DNA of 64,000 nt from Serinus canaria (Eukaryota > Chordata > Aves > Passeriformes > Fringillidae), in contig NC_066337.1 of the NCBI RefSeq assembly GCF_022539315.1, positions 5,297,930 through 5,361,929 on the forward strand, read 5' to 3'. The notes under the pieces were generated by a model. That model had not been told where the DNA came from and did no database searches. It saw only the letters and a list, made by a program, of their open reading frames with translations. Positions within the stretch are counted from its first letter, which is position 1; each line of letters begins with the position of its first letter. The position numbers and the translations under genes are program-made. This document shows positions 55,080 to 64,000 of this stretch, in pieces.

Positions 55080-55563
55080 AGATGGAACCTGTGGGAATCA
55101 CTGGGGTGTGAATGGTGAAGGGAAGACACAATTATAGGGTAAATCCCAGATTTTGGGGTTTTGGTACAGGGGGGTTGTGGAGACAAGATGGAGCAATCAG
55201 GGCGTGTCACAGGGCTCTTCTTTCTTCTCCTTGTCATCCATCTCCTGCTGTGGTGTTGGCACTTGGGGATTGGTCTGGGGTGAGGGTGCACTGGGTGACG
55301 AGGGTGACAGGTATTGGGGATAAAAGGTAAATCTGATATCCGTAGTTTTTGTTATAAAAGATGTGCCCGCCTTGGGGGTGGTCAGAGTGCCTTTGGCTGC
55401 CCTGCTGGTCAGATCCAGGTCGGGCAGAGAAGGGACTTTGTAGATAAGAAACAATAAACAATTCTGAAGACTGAAAAAACCCAGAGTGCAGACTCATCCT
55501 TTGAGGCCCAGCGTGCAAAGAGCCATCCTAGGGGTGTGTGGGAGCAGAGATGGACAGACAGAC
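55080..55563 (+). mobile_element. Possible ERV LTR of a different family (boundaries unresolved)
   Basis: The arrangement is LTR-like: a TATAAAA box at 55353-55359, then AATAAA at 55453-55458 about 100 bp later, followed by a short U5-like region with several CpGs (CCAGCGTGC) ending in ATGGACAGACAGACCCCA. Upstream, GGATTGGTC (inverted CCAAT, near 55267) is in a U3-like place. I did not find a clear TG...CA pair with matching flanks, so extent and family are uncertain. A chance promoter-like order cannot be excluded. Confidence 0.45.
55353..55359 (+). promoter_or_regulatory. TATA box TATAAAA in the possible LTR
   Basis: TATAAAA followed about 25 bp later by GCCTTGGGGG, where a start site would be expected, and by AATAAA at 55453-55458. 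Confidence 0.45.
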
Positions 55564-55960
55564 CCCATAGGAAAAAAACATCTCCTGGGCTTAAACCACT
55601 GTCAGCCCCCACCCAAATATTGTACAGCTTCATGCCTGACAGAAATGACAAAAAAAGCCTGGAATGTCCTTGAAGTGACACTGCAGGAGACAGGGAAAGC
55701 AGCAGGGACACGAGCCAAAACACTGACCAAATGTTTCCAGTTTGTGGCAGGAAACAAAAATAAGTGTTGACAAATAAGAGCACAAGAGCTGGGCTGGGCA
55801 GGAGATTCTTCAGCCTTTCCCTGCCTGGGTTTTGCTTTCTAATGTTGACACTTGCAGAAAGCAAACAAACAAAATCAAAAATCCTCCCTGCTGTGCCTGG
55901 AGCTGGGAACACAGCCCAGAGCCATGGAAGGTGCCAACCCTTGCAGCAGGCTTGGCTGGC
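55564..55960. other. Unique sequence, nothing identified
   Basis: No gene recognised between the possible LTR and the 80-bp array. Confidence 0.45.
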
Positions 55961-56375
55961 ACCAGCAGGGACACTGGGGACACTGGGGACAAGGCAGAGA
56001 GCACTGCAGGGTCACTCTGACACCTCCAGGAGCCCCTTGTCACACCAGGGACACTGGGGACACTGGGGACAAGGCAGAGAGCTCTGCAGGGTCACCCTGA
56101 CCCCTCCAGGAGCCCCTTGTCACACCAGGGACACCGGGGACACTGGGGACACTGGGGACACTGGGGACAGAGCAGAGAGCCCTGCAGGGTCACTCTGACA
56201 CCTCCAGGAGCCTCTTGTCACACCAGGGACACTGGGGACAGAGCAGAGAGCTCTGCAGGGTCACCCTGACACCCCCAAGACCTCCTTGTCACACCAGGGA
56301 CACTGGGGACACTGAGGACAGAGCAGAGAGCTCTGCAGGGTCACCCTGACACCTCCAGGACCCCCTTGTCACTGC
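55961..56375 (+). repeat. ~80-bp minisatellite, five copies, with nested 10-bp repeats
   Basis: CACCAGGGACAC-type starts lie near 55961, 56043, 56123, 56221 and 56292 (spacings 82, 80, 98 and 71 bp). Each unit includes GCAGAGAGC(T/A/C)CTGCAGGG, TCAC(C/T)CTGACA and CCTCCAGGA. Inside the unit the 10-mer GGGGACACTG is itself repeated one to four times, which explains the length differences. Confidence 0.93.
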
Positions 56376-57980
56376 TGGCAGCAGGCAGGGCTGGAAGGGG
56401 GGGGACAAGGGGTGCCACCTGCCCTGCTGTGGCTGGGGACAGGGTGACCTCGCTGTGCCCTGGGGTAGTCAGGTCCCCCTGGCCCAAATTTGACTCGGGT
56501 GGCACAAGCAGGAGCACAGAGAGCTGAGGTCACCCTGGGCAGGAGGACAAACCCCTGGCAGTGACAGCGGGGCTGCCTTCAGCCCTGCCTGAGCTGGGGC
56601 TCCCCAGAGAGCCATGATAGGACACAAAACTGGGTCCTTGTCCCCCAAACCACCCCACTCTTGGGACACCACGCCAAGAAGTGCCCCCACGATGATTTCC
56701 CCATTTTCCAGAATTCTCTCCCCCACACCCACAGCAGGTGGGTCCATGCTCTGCCCAAAACTCCTTAAAATGCCCCCAGAGCAGGAAAGGTGTTAATGTG
56801 AGCTCATCATCCAGCCTGGCTCCCCAGGTGACCAAGAGAGGGAGGTGAGGAGCAATCCCACCCCAAAGCAGAACCTTCCTCTCCTGTCCTCCCCCTCCTA
56901 ACCCAGGTAGATCCCAGCAATCAGAGCAGGGGTGTAAAAATACCGAATTTCAACCCAAAACGTTCATCTGGGTGATGGATTTGGGCAATTCAGAGGAAGA
57001 AGAGCTGTCCCTCACCCTCCGTGCAGGGCAGAGCTCAGGGGGAAGGGTTCAGACTCCAGTCTGGCAAAGTGAGATTGCTTTTGGCTGCAAGCACAGTAAA
57101 ACATTTGCAGAAGCAGCACAGCCACCCCGAGCTGCCATCTGACTGTCTGGGGGGAACTGGGACAGCAGGACAGGGAGAGGAGAGGATGAGCAGCAGCTCT
57201 TCCTCCTCAGAGCTGGCTCCAGCCCATCTGAGGGGGGAGTTTGTGGGGCTGCTGGAGCTTTAAACCACCAGGAATAAAACTGTGGGCCCAGAAATCAGCC
57301 CTGGGGGTGTGGTGTGATGGGCTCTGCTATCTGAGAGCTTTCCTTTCCAGGAGAAACACATCCAGCCACCCCATTCCACGGGTAATTCCACGTTTGAGCA
57401 GGGTAACCACACCTGCAGCCTCTCCCTCAGCACAGCAGCTCCCCGAGCAGCCAAAGCTGTGCGAGGCCAGCCCTGGACCCCTCCTGTGCTGGGCTGAGCA
57501 CGGCTGGAGGCAGCGAATGGTGCAGAAGTGATGGATACAGACACTGCTTATGTAAGGCTCCTTTCTCCAGGAAACTCGGCTAAAAACAGCACTGAGGAGC
57601 TGTGTGGCCTTCCACATGCTCTGGGGTTAAATCAAGCCTGCTATAAAACATCCCTGGAAGCCTTTTTCCTTCCACAGGCTCGGCAGCACCACAGCCCCTG
57701 CCTCTGCAGCCCTCATCTCCAGGAGGAAAACATCTGGAGTGGAGAAACGATTCCCTGACGCCTCCCAAAGGACACTGCGACAGCAGCTCTTCATTCCGGA
57801 ATAAAAACCCTCTCCAAAGTAATTAGCATTCCTCCAAAGTGGAGTAATTACTCTCCAGTGAAGTCACTTGTGTTCCAGAGGAGCGTGGCCGTGCTGTTCC
57901 GGAGGGAGCAGCCGGTTCTGCAGGAGCTCTGCCACCCCACGGAATGCCGAGCAGCAAATTCCGCCTTGGAGGGAGGGCAG
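56376..57980. other. Unique sequence, no feature supported
   Basis: No gene, repeat or LTR recognised. Short frames on both strands lack domains. Confidence 0.5.
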
Positions 57981-58270
57981 ATGGAACTGGGGAGCCAGCA
58001 ATGGAATTGGGGAATGAGCAATGGAATTGGGGAGCCAGCAGTGGAATTGGGGAATGAGCAATGGAATTTGGGGAATGAGCAATGGAATTGGGGAGCCAGC
58101 AGTGGAATTGGGGAGCCAGCAATGGAATTGGGGAGCCAGCAATGGAATTGGGGAATGAGCAATGGAATTGGGGAGCCAGCAGTGGAATTGGGGAGCCAGC
58201 AATGGAATTGGGGAATGAGCAATGGAATTGGGGAGCCAGCAATGGAACTGGGGAGCCAGCAGTGGAATTA
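57981..58270 (+). repeat. 20-bp minisatellite, about 14.5 copies
   Basis: Two unit types alternate: GGGGAGCCAGCAATGGAATT and GGGGAATGAGCAATGGAATT, with GTGGAATT variants. One copy has a single extra T near 58066. The order of the two types is partly periodic, indicating duplication of multi-unit blocks. Frames such as GEPAMELGSQQWNWG are artefacts. Confidence 0.96.
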
Positions 58271-58311
58271 GGGATCCAAAGCTCTCCAGGAGATGTTGGA
58301 GCCCATTTCTG

Positions 58312-58577
58312 CCACAGAATCCCAGAATGATGAGGTTGGAAGAGACCTCTGAGATCATCCAGCCCAACCCGTGCCCTGACACCTCACCCAGACCACAGCA
58401 CCCAGGGCCATGTCCAGTCTTTTTAAACACCCCCAGCGATGGTGATCCCACCACCTCCCTGGGAAGAGCATTCCAGTGCTTTATTATTCCTTCAGTGAAA
58501 GATTTCCTCCTCATATCCAACCTGTCCCTTCCCTGCTGTGGCTGGAGACTGTGTCCTTCTGTTCTGTCAGTTGCCAT
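58312..58577 (-). mobile_element. CR1 LINE 3' end, minus strand, with ORF2 C-terminal remnant
   Basis: On the + strand the element starts CACAGAATCCCAGAATGATG, the complement of the CR1 tail octamers, and continues GGTTGGAAGAGACCTCTGAG, ATCATCCAGCCCAACC and ATGGTGATCCCACCACCTCC. The minus-strand translation contains RRKSFTEGIIKHWNALPREV followed by VGSPSLGVFKK. This is the hallmark C-terminal region of the CR1 ORF2 reverse-transcriptase polyprotein. The element is 5'-truncated. Only the C-terminal tail survives, without the endonuclease or polymerase core. Confidence 0.93.
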
Positions 58578-61500
58578 CCACCACTTTCAAGGAAAATTCA
58601 TTTTTCTGCAGTTTTATAACTGCTGTCGGGAATTCAAGGAGAAAGGTCAAATTCTTTCCCTGCCCCTAAAGAAGAGACAACAGCTGGGCCCAGCTCAGAG
58701 AGCACCCAGAGGGAAGAGGGTTTTTATGGACTCCCAACCATGCCCAGAGCCTCAGAAGAGCAGAATTTTACGAGGCTCCAGAGACTCCAGCATAAATCAG
58801 AGAGCTGAAGGAAAGCTGGCTGGGACTCTGCAGCTCCTGGAACTGCTTGTTCTCCAAGGAAAGGACACGAGAGACAAGTGATTCCTGAGCACACAGCCCT
58901 GTGGGCACAACAGCCACACTCACAGGAGCTGGGACAGCTTCTCCCTGCCAAAAAACCCCCAAATCAGTGAAGGCAGAAGGGTTAACACAGAGCAAAACGG
59001 CCTGGGATGATTTTCCTCTGGGCTGGGCGTGTGCTGAAACGTCCTGATCTATCTTTGGAGCTCCTCAGCATATTTGCTCAGCTGATTTGCATAGGCAAAT
59101 ATAAACTGTGCTCTCAAAAAAACTGCTCAGGCAGAGTCGGGAGCAAATTAAACACTGGGGCTGAGGGGGAGGGAGAGGGAAGTTGTAGCTCTCGTGTGCT
59201 CTGCTCCTGGAGCTGCTCTGAAAGCAGAGAGAGACTTGCAAACATCAAGTTCTGGGGGAAAACATGACAGGAGAGGCAGGCTCGGGGAAGGAGATGCACG
59301 AGTGGTTTATTCCTGCATGGTTCCCAGCTCGTGTGGAAAGCTGCAGCTGTCAGCACTGACAGGGATTGCATCTCCCTCAGAGGGGATCAGGGGATGCTCT
59401 AGGGGACCCCCAAGTCCCACCAGCCCCACTTTTCCATGACCAAACCTCCTCTGTGAGTTCCAGATGGGAGGGAAAGAGGAAAAGTAGAAAAGCTGATGGT
59501 GCTGATTCCTCCTCCTGCTGCAGAGGAACCCTGAACCCCCAGCCCTGAAGAGGGGCTGCATTTAAAAACCGAATTTCCTCCTGGTCTTCCCTCACCCAAC
59601 GCAGAAAACACAAATGGGAATGAGGTCTGCCTGAGAACAACCTTCAGGATGGTCCTGTGCAAAAAGCTCCATCTGAGCTTCCCAAGGGTGGGAGGTTCTG
59701 TCACAGAGCCCTCCCAGACCCTTGGCTGGGATCCAGCAGTCCCCAACCCCCCTCTGGAGCAGACCCAGACCCAAATTCTCCCTTTCCCCCACGAGATTCC
59801 AGCCCAGACATCCACGGAGGCTTTGGAGTGACAGCAGGGAACTGGAGGAGACAACCCTGGACCTCCCCTGATGAATTTTTGACTTCATTTTGCAATTCCC
59901 CCTCCCTCAGGTGTCCCCAGGGCTGGAGGGACATCCCACCAGTGTCACACAGCCTCTGCCACCCCAGCTCCAGGAAAACCCCAAGCCAAGGTTGATCCTG
60001 GCTAAAGGATGACCCAAACCCTGGATGTGCAGCTCCCAGCTGGGCACAGCAGAGTTGGCACCTCCGAGGGCACCTGCCAGCCCGGCTGGAGCTGGGCAGT
60101 GCTGGATTAGGTTGAAATTGTGGTAATTTGGATCATCCCTCCCCAAGAGGGATTTTTTCCCCAGCAGTTTGAAATCCTGACCCTTCCCAAAGCTGCCTCT
60201 GCTCTTGCCTCACAATAAAATAAAATAAAACCCAAAAAGAATTGAGGTGCCCGGGGGAATCTGGGCACATCCAGTGAGCAAACAATTCCCTGCTGCTGCC
60301 TTGGATCTGCTGGAGAATTCCTGCCAGGCCAGGGAGCACCTCGGGCTCATTTTGGAGGGAATTCGGGGGGAATCCTGGAGCTGAGCAGCACAAAGGATCC
60401 TCAAGCCCTTCCAGAGGAGCAGAGTGAGGAACCCTTTTTGTTCTGGCCGTGGAACATTAGGAATCCTGTCAGCTTCCATTCCCCTTGATGACTCTGGTAA
60501 ATCTCTCTGTCTTTTTGTCTATTCCTGGCTTTTCTTTCCTTTCTTTTATTGTTTTTGGGTTTTTTTTTTCCTCTCTCCCTGAGAAGTTGACGTGAAAAAT
60601 GAGAAGCAGGAATTGCATTGTCAGGCAGAAACACACACATGTAATGAATTGTAAGCTGCTTGACCCTTCCTGGGTATCGATTCTGCTCTTTAAGCCTGGG
60701 CTGCTTTGCAGGAGCTGATAAAAGGCGAAAAAAGAAATCTGCCAAATAAAAATTGAACCCAGGATTTTCTTATTTGAAGCTGAAGCTTGTCACGGGCAGA
60801 GCTGCCTGAAACACCACAATGCACTGCAATTTCTTCACTCTCCCCAAACACCATTTTCTGTGTGCAGGAGAAACTTGCCTGCTTTCATTTATCACACTTT
60901 CTTATCAGCAGGGAAAATGTAAATAATTGAGAGAAAAAAAAAATAAACCCCCAAAAAAACCCAATCCACAACCCAGGATTCTTAAAAAAAAAAAAGTGTT
61001 TTTTTTTCTGGGATCCCATCTCCCATCAAAGCCTTAAAGATGCTCATGAAATATTTCCACACACCAAAGAAGCATTTTTATGAGCAGACATATTTCGTGG
61101 AGAGCCAAAAAATATAAAAAATTTGCATTTCTCCAACAGCTGCAGTAAATCCTTATCTCGCAGGGATGCTGAGAGAGGAACACTAAGCTTTAAGCAGTTT
61201 TAGAAACACATTTTCAGCTGGCATAAATCAACTTATTTCCACCAAAACAGCAGCTTTTGAGACCAAATTCTGCTCCAGAAAGGAGTTCCAGGTGACAATT
61301 TGGCCCCTTATTTTGCAGAAAAAAAGGATGTTTCATAAGGGAAGTTTTATAAGGGAAGTTTTATAAGGGAAGTTTTACTTTCCTAACTTGAAGCAAGCAG
61401 TATTTTAAATCACCCTGGATGAACCCAGCAGCTCACACTTCAACCTGTCAGAGTTCCCATCAGTTATTCCCAAGAATTCCAGATGATTTGGGGCAGGTGA

Positions 61501-62170
61501 GGGAGCATTCCCAGAACTCCCGTTTGATGGATGGGGATTGCAGGTGCTCAAAAGAAAATAAAGGTGCTCAAAAGAAAAGCTTTTCCAGGGAATTTTCCAC
61601 ACACAGAAACATCTCTTGCCCCCACAAACCCATCAGGCCAGATGGAAAAAAAAAATTAAACAAAAAAAGCCCAAAAAAAACCCCAAAAAATCAAAAACAG
61701 CAACAAAGAAACAGCTCTTTAAATCTCTTTTAGCACAGTGGGGAAACCATGAACCCTCAACTGCTCCAAAAATCGGCTGCTCCCAGGGAGATTTTCAGCT
61801 TTTTGCCCTGCTGTGTGTGGCAGTTTCCCCCTTTTTTAAGCAAATACTCATATTTTAGCAGTCTTTGTTCAATCCGAGGTAAATCTCGATATTTCCAGGG
61901 TATCTAGAGCTGCAAAATGCTCCTTGGGCACTCACTTTTATCCACTCAAGCTGTGGCTCCCCTCAGTAATCCTTTAGAGAGCCCGGTGTGAGGACAAAAT
62001 TCCTGATTTTGGTAAATTCAGGGCAGGAATAATTAATAATGGCCCATAATTAGGGAGAGCAGCCAAGTTTGCCTGGTAATTCCCCAGAAATGAGGCGCGA
62101 ATGGAGATCCCTGGCACAGGGAGGGGCAGGGAGCAGCAGGGGACAAAAGGCAGGACAGGGGACCTGGGGA
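58578..62170. other. Mostly unique sequence; candidate regulatory blocks and small repeats
   Basis: No gene recognised in 3.6 kb. A-rich patches lie at 60936-61005 and 61646-61705. A 14-bp repeat (ATAAGGGAAGTTTT, three copies) lies at 61336-61379. The part 60585-60960 holds TGACGT (60588-60593), ATCGAT (60676-60681) and AT-rich non-repetitive sequence such as TTATCACACTTTCTTATCAG, a possible conserved element. Alignment is needed. Confidence 0.4.
61336..61379 (+). repeat. 14-bp tandem repeat, three copies
   Basis: ATAAGGGAAGTTTT repeated three times, the last ending in ACTTTCC. Confidence 0.9.
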
Positions 62171-62685
62171 CACCTCGGGAATGGGGAAAAACCTCGGGAA
62201 TTTGGGGGGAGGAAACCTCGGGAATTTGGGGGGAAAACCTCGGGAATGGGGGAAAACCTCGGGAATGGGGGAAACCTCGGGAATTTGGGGGGAAACACCT
62301 CGGGAATTGGGGGGGAAACCTCGGGAATGGGGGGTGAAAACCTTGGGAATTTGGGGGGGAAACCCTCGGGAATGGGGGGGGGAAAACCTCGGGAATTTGG
62401 GGGGAAACACCTCGGGATTTTGGGGGGGTGAAAACCTCGGGAATGGGGGAAAACCTCGGGAATTTGGGGGAGGAAAAACTCAGGAATGGGGGGGGAGAAA
62501 AAACTCAGGAATGGGGGGGGAGAAAAAAATCGGGAACTTGGGGGGGAAAAACTCAGGAATGGGGGGAGAAAAAACTCGGGAACTTGGGGGGGAAAAACTC
62601 AGGAATGGGGGTAAAAACCTCGAGAACTTGGGGGAGAAAAAAACCTCAGGAACTTGGTGGGGGGGGGGAACCCTTGGGAATGGGA
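62171..62685 (+). repeat. G-rich minisatellite, ~19-23-bp unit, about 24 copies
   Basis: Units read CCTCGGGAATTTGGGGGGAAA and CCTCGGGAATGGGGGAAAA. Later units change to ACTCAGGAATGGGGGG and ATCGGGAACTTGGGGGG. The CpG of CTCGGG is kept in most early copies. Long G runs in every unit make the + strand G-quadruplex-prone. The open frames (GNLGGKPREWG and so on) are artefacts. Confidence 0.95.
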
Positions 62686-63128
62686 GTTGGGCTGGAACCT
62701 TGGGACTGGTTTGAGGCACACAGAGTGACTCAGGTGCGGCCAGGGAATCCCAGAACTCCTTTTTTTATGTTTTCACCCACCCTGTGACAGCCTGGCTGCT
62801 CCCAGCACCTCCCAAAAGCTGCTCTGGGATGCCCTGCAGGTGTCTGACCTTCCTGAGCAGCACAGGGACAGTCTGGAAATGCCAAACTAACAGCTGGGCA
62901 CTTCTGGATGGATTTTAGGAGCTCCCCTTGGTGTTTCTCAGGCCTCCAGTGACCCAGCCTGAAATGAACCCATCCACCACTGACAAATCCAGCGAGGGGC
63001 TGCACTGACCCCGAGTTTTCCCTAATTTTCTTTGTCCTTTCCTCAGTACAGCCCCAAGACACGCTGAAAACATCTTAAAAAACAGCCCAAGAGGGAGAAA
63101 AGTGCTGTGTCGACATTGCTGGGCCGAG
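62686..63128. other. Unique sequence, nothing identified
   Basis: No gene or repeat recognised. Confidence 0.5.
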
Positions 63129-63164
63129 GGGAGGAGGAGGAGGAGGAGGAGGAGGAGGAGGAGG
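63129..63164 (+). repeat. (GAG)n trinucleotide repeat
   Basis: Eleven to twelve uninterrupted GAG triplets. They encode poly-Glu in a 106-codon frame that has no other recognisable feature, so I do not call a gene. Confidence 0.95.
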
Positions 63165-63515
63165 CAGAGCTGGAGATGAATTACAGAGCAGCTGCTGCCT
63201 CACTGCAGATCTCGCTGCTCTTTCAAACACACTCTTCTCCCCCAAAGAGATTTTTCCTCCTTCCCCGGCCACTCCAGGCTGGAGGGAGGCTGACAAAAAG
63301 CAACAGTGAAGTTTTCCAGCCTTATTCTGCAGCTCTGAGGGCGAGGGAGGCAGAGCAGAGCAGATGGAAAAATCAGCTGGCACCTACAGCCACAGCGAGG
63401 TGCAACTGTCAATTTAAAATGTACTAAAAAACCCAAATAAACAAAAAAAAAAAAACAAAAAAAAACCAATGGTGACCCAGGTGATGGGGATTTGGGGACA
63501 TTGAGTCTAGCTGAA
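63165..63515. other. Unique sequence with an A-rich tract
   Basis: The A-rich tract at 63424-63468 contains A13 and A9 runs. Nothing else recognised. Confidence 0.5.
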
Positions 63516-63745
63516 ACACCCTGGGGAGGGGATTGGGGACACCTGGGGAGGGGATTGTGGACACCTGGGGAGGGGATTGATGACAATTCTGAAAGGAATT
63601 GGGGACACCTGGGATTGGGGACACTTAGACTGGTGACACCTGGAGCAGGAATAGCTGACACCTGAAGAGGGAATTGGTGACACCCTGGGAGGGAATGGGG
63701 ACACCTGGGGAGGGAATTGGGGACACCTGGGTGAGGAATTGGTGA
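63516..63745 (+). repeat. G-rich minisatellite, ~24-28-bp unit, about nine copies
   Basis: Units of CACCTGGGGAGGGGATTGGGGA with GTGGA, GGTGA and GATGA variants. Middle units (63580-63660) are degenerate and shorter. Confidence 0.9.
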
Positions 63746-64000
63746 GTATGTTTATACATATGTAGATATGCTATGATCATGATATATCTGATATGATCTA
63801 GATATGATATGATAGATATGATATGATATGATATGCTCTGCTCTATCTGCTCTGCTATCTGCTCTGCTCTCTCTCTCTGCTCTACTATCTGCTTCCTACT
63901 CTCCTCTCCTCTCCTCTCCCTCTCTCATCCTCCTCTCCTCTACTCTCCCTCTCTCTCCTCTCCTCTCCTCTCTCTCCTCTCCTCTCCTCTCCTCTCCTCT
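63746..64000 (+). repeat. Compound microsatellite (GATAT)n then (CTCTC)n, runs off the window
   Basis: Degenerate GATATGATAT words (63760-63835) are followed by TCTGCTCT and then CTCTC pentamers to the last base. The order ATAT-rich then CT/GA-rich resembles the compound tract at 2461-3344, though there the purine strand is the + strand. The right boundary is outside the window. Confidence 0.93.

Noticed and set aside
62181..62787. Gly-Asn-Leu-Gly repeat frames
   Set aside because: Artefact of the G-rich minisatellite.
63107..63427. 106-codon frame with a poly-Glu run after a Met
   Set aside because: The run is a GAG microsatellite and the remainder shows no domain. There is no flanking exon evidence.
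1..64000. tRNA, rRNA, snoRNA or microRNA genes
   Set aside because: I saw no tRNA box A/box B pair, no rRNA segment and no hairpin precursor that I could support by eye. A covariance-model scan would be needed to exclude short RNAs.

Overview
This 64 kb window looks like nuclear DNA of a bird, most probably a songbird (passerine). The sequence evidence is 3'-truncated CR1-type LINE fragments, recognised by the CR1 consensus tail and, on the minus strand near 58.4 kb, by a peptide resembling the CR1 ORF2 C-terminus. A second line is several copies of a CCAAT/TATA-bearing endogenous retrovirus LTR family of the kind common in finch-like genomes. CpG is scarce outside one LTR and I see no mammalian SINEs. 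The assignment is an inference from recalled repeat families, not from a database match.

I find no protein-coding gene, exon chain, tRNA or rRNA that I can support. Every long open frame I examined is either the read-through of a tandem repeat (for example frames over 2.4-3.7 kb, 17.9-19.4 kb, 33.6-35.0 kb, 42.6-43.4 kb and 62.2-62.7 kb) or a short chance frame without recognisable domains. The window is therefore best read as intergenic or deep intronic DNA.

The content is: (1) an exceptional density of tandem repeats, about 12.8 kb or one fifth of the window by my summed intervals, ranging from 3-6 bp microsatellites to minisatellites of 16, 20, 29, 35, 80 and 82 bp and duplicated blocks of 160-350 bp; (2) retroviral LTRs without internal genes, including a young solo LTR at 23893-24581 with a perfect 6-bp target duplication, a second one at 28459-28848 also with a perfect 6-bp duplication, and related copies near 2.3, 30.7, 37.3-38.0 and 50.9 kb, plus a possible unrelated LTR near 55.1-55.6 kb; (3) CR1 fragments near 12.2, 17.9, 36.2, 46.6 and 58.4 kb; (4) a 96% identical inverted duplication with arms of about 400 bp at 7.5 and 11.2 kb around a 3.27 kb spacer; (5) non-repetitive stretches, some AT-rich with homeodomain-, POU-, SOX- or CRE-like words, which are candidates for conserved non-coding elements but cannot be proven without alignment.

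Layout: 0-6.4 kb is rich in repeats (80-bp array, LTR remnant, 0.8 kb purine tract, 0.34 kb tandem duplication). 7.5-11.6 kb holds the inverted duplication. 13.7-19.0 kb holds the 82-bp array, a G-quadruplex hexamer array and the 1 kb GGAT array. 20.9-28.9 kb holds pentamer, 35-bp, 16-bp and ATT arrays and the two clean solo LTRs. 30.7-43.3 kb holds two more LTRs and the 29-bp, CATC, CCTAAACC-type and C-rich arrays. 45.4-58.6 kb holds further arrays, two or three LTRs and two CR1 tails. 58.6-62.1 kb is mostly unique, and the window ends in G-rich and CT-rich arrays that run off the edge. I found no previously undescribed gene system. The most notable items are the inverted duplication, the clean solo LTRs and the concentration of tandem arrays.
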